Positions 7,828-16,574 are shown, counted from the first letter of the stretch. The stretch is DNA of 64,000 bases from Glycomyces artemisiae (GCF_003002955.1 NZ_PVTJ01000013.1:62001-126000); one strand, 5' to 3'. Numbers and translations are program-made. The notes: generated from the letters alone by a model not told the origin.

Positions 7828-9582
7828 TCAGCCGTGCCACCGCCGCCACAGCGCCGCGTACGACCCGCCCGCGGCGATCAGCTCGTCGTGGGAGCCGAGC
7901 TCGGTGATCCGGCCCCGCTCGACGACGGCCACGCGGTCGGCGTCGTGCGCGGTGTTCAGCCGGTGCGCGATGCTGACCACGGTGCGGCCCTTCAGGATCC
8001 GGTTGAGGCCCTGCTCGATGTCGCTGGCCGCGTTGGGGCTGAGCATCGAGGTGGCCTCGTCGAGGACGATGACCTCCGGGGCCGCGAGGATCACGCGCGC
8101 GAGCGCCACCTGCTGCACCTCGGCCGGGGTGAGCGCGTGGTCGCGCCCGCCGACCTTCGTGTCCAGGCCCTCGGCGAGCCGCTCGGGCAGGCTCCCCGCG
8201 CCGACGACCGCGAGGGCCTCCCGCAGCTGCTCGTCGCTCGCGCCGGGTGCGCCGAGGCGCAGGTTCGACGCGAGCGTGTCGTTGAACAGGTGGTACTCCT
8301 GGGTCGCGAGGATCACGAAGCGCCGCAGGGCGGTCTCGCCGATCCCGTCGGCCTCGGCCCCGCCGATGCGCACGGCCCCGCCGTCGGGCCGGTGGATCCC
8401 TGCCATGATCCGCGCCAATGTGGACTTCCCGGCGCCGGTGGGGCCGACGAGCGCGAGCCGTTCGCCGCGCCGCAGCGCCAGGTCCACGTCCTTGAGCACC
8501 GGCTTCTGGGGGTCGTACCCGAAGGTGACGCCCTTGAGCTCGACGATCTCGTCCGCGTCCCGCTGCGGCTCGGCCGTCCCGGCCGCCGCCTGCTCCCCGC
8601 GCACCCCGATGAGCCGCGCGAGGGAGATGCTGCCGTTCTGGACCCATTCGAGCGACAGGATCATCTCGATCGACGGCGCCACGGCCATCTGCATGATGAG
8701 CACCACGGTGGTCGTCTGCGCGATCGTCAACTGCCCGTTCGCGGTCAGGATGCCGCCGAGGAGCAGCGTGGTCAGGCACGGCAGGAACGCCGAGAAGTCG
8801 AGCACCGGGAACAGCCTGCCGCGCAGGCGCATCGAGTCCATCTGCGCGCCCAGCAGCTTGTCGATCGCCTTGTCGGTGTGCGCGATGCGCCGCCGCTGCC
8901 AGCCGAGCGCCTCGACGGTCTTGACGCCGTCGATGGTCTCGGCCACCGCCGACGTCAGGTCCGCCCGCGCGGCCTGCACGGCGTGGAAGATCCGGAACGC
9001 CCGCCTGAAGTACCAGCGCATCACGATCACGATGGGTGGCACGGCGACCAGGATCGCGGCCCCGAGCACCGGCGAGACCCAGAAGGCCCCCGCCACGTAG
9101 ACCGCGACTGTCACGAACCCGGTGAAGAACTGCGGCGCGGCCTGCACCAGCGAGTGCTGCACCTGCCCGATGTCGAGGCTCGTGCGCGACAGCAGCTCCC
9201 CGGTCCCGGCGGCCTCGACCTGCGCGGGCGGGAGCGCGAGCGTGCGCTCCATGAACTCCTCGCGCACGTCGGCCACGATCCGCTCCGACAGGACCGCGAG
9301 GTTCCGGTACGACGCCCACGTCAGGACCGCCTGCGCGAGCAGCGAGACGAGGATCAGCGGGATCTGCCAGACCAGGTCCGCGCCGGGGTCGCCGTCGCCG
9401 CCGCGCGCCCACGCGGCGAACGCGTCGGTCATGCCGCCGACGATGTACGGCGTCGACATGCCCGCCAGGGCCGCCGCGATCACGAGCGCGACGATGAGGA
9501 CGAAGCGGGCGCGGTGGCGCCCGATGAGGAGCCGCAGGTACGCGCGGGTCTCGGCCGGGGAGGCGATCGGCAGCGCGCTCAC
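7828..9582 (-). CDS. ABC exporter half-transporter with intact Walker A/B and degenerate signature motif
   Basis: 584 residues: an N-terminal six-helix exporter domain (about 1-330) and a C-terminal nucleotide-binding domain. Walker A is intact (GPTGAGKS, 380-387), Walker B ends in catalytic glutamate (VIVLDE, 504-509) and the switch histidine is present (VSIAHRLNT), but the LSGGQ signature is replaced by LTPAEVQ (484-490). The GTG start at 9582 overlaps the stop of the upstream half-transporter by 4 bases (GTGA), which decides it over the longer open frame. With the upstream gene it forms a heterodimeric multidrug/lipid-type exporter in which this chain supplies the ATP-hydrolysing Walker half. 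Substrate unknown. Confidence 0.88.
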   Translation of the reverse strand: MSALPIASPAETRAYLRLLIGRHRARFVLIVALVIAAALAGMSTPYIVGGMTDAFAAWARGGDGDPGADLVWQIPLILVSLLAQAVLTWASYRNLAVLSERIVADVREEFMERTLALPPAQVEAAGTGELLSRTSLDIGQVQHSLVQAAPQFFTGFVTVAVYVAGAFWVSPVLGAAILVAVPPIVIVMRWYFRRAFRIFHAVQAARADLTSAVAETIDGVKTVEALGWQRRRIAHTDKAIDKLLGAQMDSMRLRGRLFPVLDFSAFLPCLTTLLLGGILTANGQLTIAQTTTVVLIMQMAVAPSIEMILSLEWVQNGSISLARLIGVRGEQAAAGTAEPQRDADEIVELKGVTFGYDPQKPVLKDVDLALRRGERLALVGPTGAGKSTLARIMAGIHRPDGGAVRIGGAEADGIGETALRRFVILATQEYHLFNDTLASNLRLGAPGASDEQLREALAVVGAGSLPERLAEGLDTKVGGRDHALTPAEVQQVALARVILAAPEVIVLDEATSMLSPNAASDIEQGLNRILKGRTVVSIAHRLNTAHDADRVAVVERGRITELGSHDELIAAGGSYAALWRRWHG

Positions 9583-11303
9583 CGGGCGACCGCCGCCCGG
9601 TAGTCGGGGCGCGCCATGAGCTCGGCGTGCGTCCCCGTGGTGACCTCCTCGCCTAGGAAGGTCACCCTGTCGCACACGGCCAGCAGCTGCGGCGCGTTCG
9701 TGACGATCACCGTCGTCCGTCCTTTCCTATGCTTCGCAAGGCGTTCGGCGATGCGCGCCTCGGTCTGCGCGTCGCACGCGCTGGCCGGGTCGTCGAGGAT
9801 GAGGATCTCCGGGTCGGCCAGGAGCGCCCGCGCGAGGATGAGGCGCTGGCGCTCGCCGCCTGAGAAGTTCCGGCCGCGCTCGCCCGCGACGGTGGCGAGG
9901 TCGTAGCCGCCGGCGGGCACCTCGTCGCTCTCCAGGAGCGACGGGTCGACGCCCACGATGTCCACTGCGGACGCGGTGTGCAGGGCCCGCATGATGTCGG
10001 CGTCTGTGCGCTTCCCGTTCACGTCGAGCTGGTCGCGCAGCGGCCCGCTGAACAGCTGCGCGCGGGCCTCCATGAGGTGGACGCGGGTGCGCACCTCCGC
10101 GGTGTCGAAGGCCGCCAGCGGGACCGAGCCGATGCGCGCGGTCTCGTCGCCGTACCCGCCGAGCCGGTCGAGGACCCCGGTCGCGCCGAGGCCGTCGGCG
10201 GTGGCGATCCCGGTCGTCAGGCCCGGCTCGATCCGCGCCCCGCTCACCGGGTCTTCCAGCACTTCCCCTGCGGGCCAAGGCGTCCCGCTCCCGGTGGACG
10301 GCTCGGGGTGCTCGTCCTGGAGCCGCCGGAACCGCGAGGAGGCCACCACGGCCCGCGTGAACGCGTCGACGCCCTGGATCGTGTACCCCAGCGGCCTGGT
10401 CAGCGCGATGAGGTACCCGAACAGGGCCACGAACTCCCCGGCCGTGACCGTCCCCTCCAGCGTCAGCACCGCGCCGAGCCACAGCACGACGACCAGCAGC
10501 GTCCCCGGCAGCGCGAGGCGCGCCAGCTCCAGGAACGCGACCGTGCGCCGGACTCTGATCCCCGCCTCCATCGACGCCCGCGACGCGGCCCGGTAGCGGG
10601 CGCTGAAGTGCGCCTCGCCGCCGATGCCGCGCAGGACCCGCAGGCCCGCAACGGCATCCGTGCCGATCCCGGTCTGCTCGCCGATCCGCGACCGCAGCTC
10701 GCGCCCGCGCGCTTCGAGCCGGAAGAACAGCGGCCGCAGCGACGCGAACATCGCCGGGACGCCCACGCCCACCGCGAGCACGAACCACCACGACATCCCG
10801 GCCAGGATGGTGAGCGCGAGCGCGAACGCCAGCAGCGCGGACGCCAAGCGCCCGAACATCATCGACAGCGCCGCGAGCGAGTTCGCGTCGGCCGCGGAGA
10901 TCGCCACCAGCTCGCCCGCGTCGGCCCGGCTCCTGAGCTTCGCGCCGACCGCGACGACGGTGTCCACCAGGCGCCGCTGGATCCGGAAGTCCGAGTCCAT
11001 CTGGTTGTACATCATGTACACGAAGCTCGCGACGCCCGTGACCGTCGCGATCCCGATGCACACCGCCAGCGCGCCCGACCACCAGTACAGGGCCGCGCGG
11101 TCGCCGCCGACGAGGCCCTCGTCGATCGCCCTGCCGACCACGTACGGCACGAACTGCTGGCAGCCCAGGAACGCGAACGACACGAGCGTGCTCGCCAGGA
11201 GGGTGCGCCACTGCGACTTGAAGAGCCACCCGATGACCGCGGCGGCGTCGTTCGGGTGCGCGAGGGGCCCGCCGGGGTCGCGCGGGGGAGTGAAGCGTGC
11301 CAT
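9579..11303 (-). CDS. ABC exporter half-transporter lacking Walker A, with intact signature motif
   Basis: 574 residues with an exporter membrane domain and a nucleotide-binding domain of mirror-image decay to its partner. The Walker A position reads DGLGATGV (about 370-377) with no lysine or serine, Walker B carries Asp instead of catalytic Glu (LILDD, 501-505) and the switch histidine is Asn (VIVTNAPQ), yet the signature is intact (FSGGERQR, 480-487). Combined with the downstream chain, one composite site is fully consensus and the other has lost every key residue. GAAAGG precedes the ATG at 11303. It directly follows a two-component system on the same strand, hinting at drug- or envelope-stress-induced expression. 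Confidence 0.88.
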   Translation of the reverse strand: MARFTPPRDPGGPLAHPNDAAAVIGWLFKSQWRTLLASTLVSFAFLGCQQFVPYVVGRAIDEGLVGGDRAALYWWSGALAVCIGIATVTGVASFVYMMYNQMDSDFRIQRRLVDTVVAVGAKLRSRADAGELVAISAADANSLAALSMMFGRLASALLAFALALTILAGMSWWFVLAVGVGVPAMFASLRPLFFRLEARGRELRSRIGEQTGIGTDAVAGLRVLRGIGGEAHFSARYRAASRASMEAGIRVRRTVAFLELARLALPGTLLVVVLWLGAVLTLEGTVTAGEFVALFGYLIALTRPLGYTIQGVDAFTRAVVASSRFRRLQDEHPEPSTGSGTPWPAGEVLEDPVSGARIEPGLTTGIATADGLGATGVLDRLGGYGDETARIGSVPLAAFDTAEVRTRVHLMEARAQLFSGPLRDQLDVNGKRTDADIMRALHTASAVDIVGVDPSLLESDEVPAGGYDLATVAGERGRNFSGGERQRLILARALLADPEILILDDPASACDAQTEARIAERLAKHRKGRTTVIVTNAPQLLAVCDRVTFLGEEVTTGTHAELMARPDYRAAVAR

Positions 11304-11390
11304 GCGGCGGCGCCTTTCAACTGGTGCTGCGGCTGCTTTTCGGCAACGACAGGCACCCTACGCGCCGACCATCACGAACCGGAAGCGATT

Positions 11391-11405
11391 TTCCAACGGT
11401 TGGAA
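11391..11405. promoter_or_regulatory. Inverted repeat upstream of the ABC exporter genes
   Basis: TTCCAA (11391-11396) and TTGGAA (11400-11405) flank CGG, 88 bases before the first exporter start and after the response-regulator stop. Possible operator, perhaps for the adjacent response regulator; the binding protein is inferred. Confidence 0.45.
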
Positions 11406-11426
11406 GAAGCGGTTCGAGAGGCGGCC

Positions 11427-12086
11427 TCAGTCCACCAGCCCGGCGTCGCTGACCAGCAGCGCCAGCTGCACCCGGTTGTTCAGCCCCAGCTTCGCCAGCG
11501 CCGCCGACACGTGCGTCTTCACCGTCGGCACGCTCAGGTGCAGCGCCGCCGCGATCTCCGCGTTCGACCGGCCCCGGCCCACCTCCGCGGCCACCTCCGA
11601 CTCCCGGTTGTTCAACGTCCGCAACCGCTCCCGCGCCGGACCCCGCCGGTCGTCGACGCCCCCGACCGCCAGATCGATGAGCCGCCGCGTCACTTCCGGC
11701 GACAGCACCGGCTCCCCGGCCGCCACCCGCCGCACCGCCGCCACGATCTCCGCAGGCGGCGTGTCCTTCAGCAGGAACCCGCCCGCGCCCGCCCGCAGCG
11801 CCCGCCGCACATGCCCGTCCGCCTCGAACGCCGTGAGCACCAGCACCTCCGGTGCGCCCGGGACGGCCCGCAGCCGCTCCGTCGCCGCCAGCCCGTCCAC
11901 TCCCGGCATGTGCAGGTCCATGAGCACCACGTCCGGCCGCGCCTCGGCCACCAGCGCCGGGACCTCCGCGCCCGACCCGGCCTCGCCGACCACCTCGACG
12001 TCCCCGGCCCCGCCGAGGATCAGCCGCAGGCCCGCCCGCACCAGCGGGTCGTCGTCCACGACCAGGACCTTCACGCGCTCGCTCAT
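11427..12086 (-). CDS. NarL/FixJ-family two-component response regulator
   Basis: 219 residues. The receiver domain has acidic residues DDDP near 11-14, the phospho-acceptor Asp57 (VVLMDLHMPG) and Lys107 (FLLKD); a LuxR-type helix-turn-helix follows (NNRESEVAAEVGRGRSNAEI, then AAALHLSVPTVKTHVSAAL). Most members have LTxRE at that helix; here it is LNNRE. The ATG at 12086 overlaps the kinase stop in ATGA, marking translational coupling and deciding the start. It should be phosphorylated by the HisKA_3 kinase encoded just upstream and may control the ABC exporter genes downstream on the same strand. Confidence 0.9.
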   Translation of the reverse strand: MSERVKVLVVDDDPLVRAGLRLILGGAGDVEVVGEAGSGAEVPALVAEARPDVVLMDLHMPGVDGLAATERLRAVPGAPEVLVLTAFEADGHVRRALRAGAGGFLLKDTPPAEIVAAVRRVAAGEPVLSPEVTRRLIDLAVGGVDDRRGPARERLRTLNNRESEVAAEVGRGRSNAEIAAALHLSVPTVKTHVSAALAKLGLNNRVQLALLVSDAGLVD

Positions 12087-13183
12087 GCCGTCCAGGGTAG
12101 CCACGCCCGCACCCGCCAGCCCCCGTCACCGACCGGCCCGTATTCGAGCCGACCGCCCGCGAGCGCGATCCGCTCCTCCAGGCCGATCAGCCCGTGCCCC
12201 GACCCGGGCCCGGTGTCGCGCCCCGGCCCGTTCACCACCGCCACCGCGAGCCCCTCGCCGGGCCCGCCCGACACCGCGACCTCGACCGCCGCGCCCTCGG
12301 CGTGCTTGCGCGCGTTCGTCAGCGCCTCCTGCACCACCCGGTACGCCGTGCGCCCCGACCGCTCCGGCGCCTCCCCCTCCGCGGTCGCGGAGAACGCGAT
12401 CCGCGACCCCGGCCGCGCCTCCTCCACGAGCGCCCGCAGGTCCGCCATCGACGGCTGCGGCAGCTCCCCGATCGGCGCCCGCAGCACCGCGATCACCTCC
12501 CGCAGGTCCCGCATCGCCAGATGCGACTGCTCCCGCACCACGCCCGCCGCGCCCCGCAGCTCCTCCGGCGACAGGTCCGACCGGTACTCCATCGCCCCCG
12601 CGTGCAGGCTCAGCAGCGACAGCCGGTGCCCCAGCAGGTCGTGCAGCTCCCGCGCCAGCTCCTCCCGGGCGCGCTGGCGGGCGCGTTCGCGCTCGTCGCG
12701 CTCCTGCTCGGCGGCGCGCGCCCGCAGCGCGTTCCGGTACCGTGTGACCATGCCCCAGCCCGCGATGCCGCCGTACAGGACGACCGCGAACAGGAGGTTC
12801 CCGAGGACGCCCAGCTCCTGCGGGCGCAGCAGCGAGTACACCCCGGCCGCGGCGAACGCCGCCCCGAACACCCACGCCGCGGTCTTGAGCGGCCGCCGCA
12901 CGGTCACCGCGTACAGCAGCACCACCAGCGGGAACGCGATCGTCTCCGAGAACGACGACAGCACCGCGGCCGCGAGCCCGGCCTGCACGGGCCACCGGCG
13001 CCGCAGCCACAGCAGCCCGAGCCCCACGATTCCCGCGAGCTGGTCGGCCTCGAACAGCCACGGCGGCGACGGCAGCCCGAGCCGCATCCGGTCGCCGCTG
13101 ATGTACAGCCACGCGAACACGCCGAGCGCGAACAGCGCCGTGTCCGCCGCCCACCCGCGCGCCCCGCGCCGCTCTTCCGCCAT
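12083..13183 (-). CDS. HisKA_3-type sensor histidine kinase
   Basis: 366 residues. Five to six hydrophobic helices span about residues 12-148 with almost no extracellular domain, so it probably senses within or near the membrane, followed by a charged coiled coil (150-176). The dimerisation and phospho-acceptor motif is ELARELHDLLGHRLSLL with His181, and the HATPase N box is QEALTNARKHA with Asn290; a glycine box GSGHGLIGLEERI follows. Intramembrane-sensing kinases of this kind often sit beside ABC transporters and respond to membrane-active antibiotics, which fits the downstream exporter, though the stimulus is not shown here. Confidence 0.9.
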   Translation of the reverse strand: MAEERRGARGWAADTALFALGVFAWLYISGDRMRLGLPSPPWLFEADQLAGIVGLGLLWLRRRWPVQAGLAAAVLSSFSETIAFPLVVLLYAVTVRRPLKTAAWVFGAAFAAAGVYSLLRPQELGVLGNLLFAVVLYGGIAGWGMVTRYRNALRARAAEQERDERERARQRAREELARELHDLLGHRLSLLSLHAGAMEYRSDLSPEELRGAAGVVREQSHLAMRDLREVIAVLRAPIGELPQPSMADLRALVEEARPGSRIAFSATAEGEAPERSGRTAYRVVQEALTNARKHAEGAAVEVAVSGGPGEGLAVAVVNGPGRDTGPGSGHGLIGLEERIALAGGRLEYGPVGDGGWRVRAWLPWTA

Positions 13184-13290
13184 CGCCCGAACCTATCCGC
13201 CCGCCGCCGCCCGTCCAACGCTCCGCGCCAGATCCGATACCGAAGTAGCGCCGCCCGCTCCGAAGGTCGCGCCGCGTCGGGGGAGACGCC

Positions 13291-13320
13291 GAGGGCCGCA
13301 CCCGTACGGGTGCGGCCCTC
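13291..13320. terminator. Perfect 30-nt palindrome terminator
   Basis: GAGGGCCGCACCCGT (13291-13305) followed directly by its reverse complement, lying after the small membrane gene (stop at 13339) and before the kinase start at 13183, on the minus strand. Confidence 0.7.
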
Positions 13321-13338
13321 GTTGCGGCGAGCCGCCGG

Positions 13339-13467
13339 TCACCGGTCGCGCTTGCGGCGCCTCCGGGACCCGCCTCTCGCGCGGTAGGCCATCACGGCGA
13401 TGTAGATGACGACGAAGGCGAGGGCGAGCAGTGCGACGGGCGTGTTGATATCGCCGGATCGGGACAT
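13339..13467 (-). CDS. Small 42-residue single-pass membrane protein
   Basis: Starts at ATG 13467 with GAGGAG placed 6 bases upstream. The product MSRSGDINTPVALLALAFVV continues into IYIAVMAYRAR and a strongly basic tail (SRRRRKRDR), so it is one transmembrane helix with an Arg/Lys-rich cytoplasmic end. Not recognised as a family. A good ribosome site and its own hairpin downstream argue it is real. It lies upstream of the histidine-kinase gene on the same strand; a small accessory role to the sensor is conceivable but unsupported. Confidence 0.55.
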   Translation of the reverse strand: MSRSGDINTPVALLALAFVVIYIAVMAYRARGGSRRRRKRDR

Positions 13468-13678
13468 CAGGGCTCCTCGGTTTCCGCTGCCGGTCATTCA
13501 CATGCGCTTCGGTCGCAGTCGCACACGGCATTCCCGCCATCGTAGGACGCGGCTTCCACGCGGCCGGTGCCGTGCAGCGCTGGACGCGGCCCACGCGGCG
13601 GCTCTCCGAAGGGCGCGACGCCTCCGCGGCGAGGGGACTACGCTCGACCGGTCGGGACCGACCGGAACAGGGGGGACC

Positions 13679-14242
13679 ATGCTCGAACGGCCGCCGGCGG
13701 CGCCTGCGATCAGCCTCCGGCCCATCGCCCCGGAGGACGCCGAGGCCGTCGCCGCACTCCGCGCCGCCAGCCGCGACCTGCTCTCCCGCTGGGAGCCCGA
13801 CGAGGACGACGCCTCGTACACGCTCGCGGGCGTGCGCGACTCGATCGAGGCGGCGCAGGCCCGGACCCTCGCGGGCACCGGCCGCTCCTATGTGATCCTC
13901 GACCGGGGGCGGCCCGTCGGCGGGCTGCTGCTCAACACGATCGTCCAGGGCCCCTACATCCGCACCTGCTCGGTCGGCTACTGGGTCGCCGCGGCCGAGA
14001 CCGGCCGCGGCATCGCCACCGAGGCCGTGCGCCAGGCGAAGGCCGTCGCCTTCGACGAGCTCCTCCTCGACCAGCTCCGCGCCGAGACCCTCCCCGACAA
14101 CTTCGCCTCCCAGAAAGTCCTGTCCCGCAACGGCTTCCGCCGCCTCGGCCTCACCCCCTGCTACTCCCTCGCCACCGGCCGCCTGCGCGACCACGTCCTC
14201 TTCGAGGCCCCCAACCCCCGAACGGAACCCCAATGGACCTGA
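13679..14242 (+). CDS. GNAT N-acetyltransferase, RimJ/RimL type
   Basis: 187 residues with a complete GNAT fold: opening strand ISLRPIAPEDAEAVAALR, the acetyl-CoA-binding signature ETGRGIATEAVRQAK and the terminal NFASQKVLSRNGFRRLG of the protein-acetylating RimJ/RimL group. It probably acetylates a protein N-terminus or a small amine. Its last 10 bases overlap the DUF1990 start, so the two genes are translationally coupled. The ATG at 13679 was preferred because the alignable fold begins a few residues after it. Confidence 0.85.
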   Translation: MLERPPAAPAISLRPIAPEDAEAVAALRAASRDLLSRWEPDEDDASYTLAGVRDSIEAAQARTLAGTGRSYVILDRGRPVGGLLLNTIVQGPYIRTCSVGYWVAAAETGRGIATEAVRQAKAVAFDELLLDQLRAETLPDNFASQKVLSRNGFRRLGLTPCYSLATGRLRDHVLFEAPNPRTEPQWT

Positions 14243-14736
14243 CCTACCCCGAGACCGGCGCCACCCGCGCCGGTCCGCTCCCGCCCGGCTACCGCCACCT
14301 CGAACGCACGGCGGTGCTCGACGCGCCGCTCGCCCGCCCCGCCGAGATCCTCATGACCTGGGGCCTGCACGAGCGCTGCGGCCTGCACCCGGAGGCGACC
14401 GGGCCGCGCGCCGCGGTCGGCGTCGACGTCAGGCTCCGCTTCGCCGGAGTGATGCGAATCCCGTGCCGCGTCGTGTGGGCCGAGGAGACGGCCGAGGTCA
14501 CCGGCTTCGGGTACGGTTCGCTCCCGGGCCACCCCGAGCGCGGCGAGGCCGCGTTCCTGCTCGAAGCGGTCGGCGACCGCACGAGGTTCACTGTCCGCTC
14601 GTTCTCGGTGCCCGGCACGTTCGCGAGCCGCCTGGCCGCGCCCGTCGCCCGGGCCCTCCAGACCCGCGCGACCGAGCGCTGGCTCACCGCGATGGCGGCG
14701 GCGCTGCGGTTAGGGCCTATTCGTCCGAAACGCTGA
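14233..14736 (+). CDS. DUF1990-family protein
   Basis: 167 residues beginning MDLTYPETGATRAGPLPPGY, with the family features YRHLERTAVLDA, GVDVRLRF, IPCRVVWAEE, TGFGYGSLPGHPERGEAAF and a C-terminal helix-rich end. DUF1990 proteins are predicted small beta-rich ligand-binding folds without known reaction. The ATG lies inside the end of the acetyltransferase gene (10-base overlap). Confidence 0.8.
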   Translation: MDLTYPETGATRAGPLPPGYRHLERTAVLDAPLARPAEILMTWGLHERCGLHPEATGPRAAVGVDVRLRFAGVMRIPCRVVWAEETAEVTGFGYGSLPGHPERGEAAFLLEAVGDRTRFTVRSFSVPGTFASRLAAPVARALQTRATERWLTAMAAALRLGPIRPKR

Positions 14737-14785
14737 GGGTGGTGGGGCGGGGCCGTTAGATTTCGGCTCTGGGAGGAGGTGCGTC

Positions 14786-15652
14786 ATGGACATCGCGATA
14801 CTCGGCGTGGGGAGTCTCGGGGAGGCCGTGCTCATCGGGCTGCTCGAATCGGGGATGCCGCCCGCGCAGATCTGGGCGACCGCGCAGCCCGCCGAGCGGG
14901 CCGCGGTGCTCGCCGACGCGTACGGGATCGAGGTGGGCACCGACAACGCGAGCGCGGCGACCGAAGCGGACGTGGTGCTCGTCGCGGTGCGGCCCGGGGC
15001 CGTCGAAGGGGTGCTCGACGAGATCGCGCCGGTCCTCGAAGGGGACGCGGTGGTCGTGTCGCTCGCCGCGGGCGTGCCGCTGCGGCGCATCGCCGCGCGG
15101 CTGCCCGAGGGCGTGACCACGGTGCGCGCCATGACGAACGTGGCCGCGCGCGCCCGCGAGGCCGCGACCGCGCTGACCGCCCCCGACGGGACCGACCTGA
15201 CGGAGATCGAGGACCTGTTCGACCGCGTCGGGGTCACGGTCACCGTCGAGGAGCCGATGATGGACCTCATCACCGCCGTGGGCGGCTCGGGCCCGGCGTT
15301 CCTGTTCTACCTCGCCGACGCGATGACCACCGCGGCCGTGGACGGCGGCATGGACCCGCACGCCGCGCGCGTCATGGTCGACCAGATGCTCCTCGGCGCC
15401 TGCCTGCACTTGCAGTCGAGCGACCGGCCCGCGGCCGAGATCCTCGACGACATCACCACGCCCGGCGGGACCACGGCGGCCGCACTGGACGTCCTGAACG
15501 CCGCGGCCGTCGACGACACCGTCAAGCGCGCGGTCGGCGCGGCCGCCCGGCGCGGGCGCGACCTCGCGCGGTTAACGCCTCCGCTTGCGCGCGTTCGCGC
15601 CGCAGCACCATCGCCGCGACCGAGGCGACCACGACGACGATCGCCGCGATGA
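14786..15652 (+). CDS. proC: Pyrroline-5-carboxylate reductase, with a long basic C-terminal tail
   Basis: 288 residues. The Rossmann motif is at the start (ILGVGSLGEAVLIGLLESG) and the P5CR signature is present (AVGGSGPAFLFYLADAM, then DDITTPGGTTAAALDVL). The enzyme makes proline from pyrroline-5-carboxylate with NAD(P)H. GGGAGGAGG precedes the ATG. Family members end soon after the last helix, about residue 262 here; the remaining 26 or so residues are Pro/Arg-rich low-complexity sequence and overlap the tail of the convergent membrane-protein gene by 131 bases. The tail is either a read-through extension or the result of a small frameshift near 15570. Confidence 0.85.
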   Translation: MDIAILGVGSLGEAVLIGLLESGMPPAQIWATAQPAERAAVLADAYGIEVGTDNASAATEADVVLVAVRPGAVEGVLDEIAPVLEGDAVVVSLAAGVPLRRIAARLPEGVTTVRAMTNVAARAREAATALTAPDGTDLTEIEDLFDRVGVTVTVEEPMMDLITAVGGSGPAFLFYLADAMTTAAVDGGMDPHAARVMVDQMLLGACLHLQSSDRPAAEILDDITTPGGTTAAALDVLNAAAVDDTVKRAVGAAARRGRDLARLTPPLARVRAAAPSPRPRRPRRRSPR

Positions 15653-16574
15653 GCATCACCAGGTAGGAGCCCTTGAGGCCCGAGGTGAACGCGTCGTACG
15701 TGAGCGGCGCGAACGACGCGTCCCCGGCCTGCCTGATGAACTCCTCGCGCACCTGCGACAGCGCGAACAGCGCCGTCCCGGCGAGGATCGCGGCGAGCAG
15801 GCCCACGACGAGCGCCGCCACCCACCGCCGCGGCGCCACCACGACGGCGATGATCAAGAGCGCCAACGCGATCCACGGCAGCCACGTGGCCGCCCACTTG
15901 AGCTGGTCGGTGCGCTCCTGGAGCTCGGGCACCTGGTCGGAGTCGACGAGCACGTACTGCGCGTCGATCGCGGGGATGTCGGCCGCGTACGCGAAGTCGT
16001 TCTCCGCCAAGCGCTCCTTGACGACCTCGACGACGCGACCCAGGTCCAGGGTGAGCGTGTTCCCGTCGGCGACGAGCGAACCGGCGTTGTCGCCTTCGAG
16101 GGCCGACACGAGCGAGGAGTGCGCCTCCGTGACGGCCGCGTCCCACACCTTGAGGAACCCCGGGCTCGCCACGAACTCGTTCACCTCGGTCTCGATGTAG
16201 GCGCGGAGGCTCTCGGCCGCGGAGGCGATGAGGTCCTTGACGTACGCGGGCGGGTCCTCGACCCCGGCCCAGCCGGAGGCCTGCTGGGTGATCGCGTCGA
16301 CGTCGATGGCGTTCGCGATCTCGGCGGTGACGCGCTCGGCGATGGCGGCCTGCACCTGCTCGTCCTCGGCGATCACGTCGGTGCGCTCCACGAACCGGTC
16401 GGTGGTCAGCAGCTCCAGGCGCGCGTAGTACGCGGCGACCGCGCCGGTCACGGCGACGACGGCGAGCAGGCACGCGAGCATCGCCACGATCCACCTCACG
16501 ACACGCCACGCGCCGCCTCCGGACCCGCCGTCCTTCTCGACGGCCGCGGGCTCTTCGGTCGGCGTCTCGCTCAC
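15522..16574 (-). CDS. Actinobacterial integral membrane protein of unknown function
   Basis: 350 residues. An acidic N-terminal segment precedes one helix at about 28-52, a long extracytoplasmic helical domain (about 55-225, rich in Glu, Asp and Val), then three helices (about 228-280 and 305-330) and a basic cytoplasmic tail. GTG at 16574 was chosen over an ATG 12 bases upstream because GGAGG lies five bases before it. The general layout occurs in conserved actinobacterial membrane proteins without function. Its 3' end overlaps convergent proC by 131 bases. Confidence 0.6.
   Translation of the reverse strand: MSETPTEEPAAVEKDGGSGGGAWRVVRWIVAMLACLLAVVAVTGAVAAYYARLELLTTDRFVERTDVIAEDEQVQAAIAERVTAEIANAIDVDAITQQASGWAGVEDPPAYVKDLIASAAESLRAYIETEVNEFVASPGFLKVWDAAVTEAHSSLVSALEGDNAGSLVADGNTLTLDLGRVVEVVKERLAENDFAYAADIPAIDAQYVLVDSDQVPELQERTDQLKWAATWLPWIALALLIIAVVVAPRRWVAALVVGLLAAILAGTALFALSQVREEFIRQAGDASFAPLTYDAFTSGLKGSYLVMLIAAIVVVVASVAAMVLRRERAQAEALTARGRARAGRPRRPRA

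Noticed and set aside
5700-9603. Two long plus-strand open frames (5700-7802 and 7612-9603)
   Set aside because: Antisense to the TPR and ABC genes, with His/Arg-rich low-complexity products.
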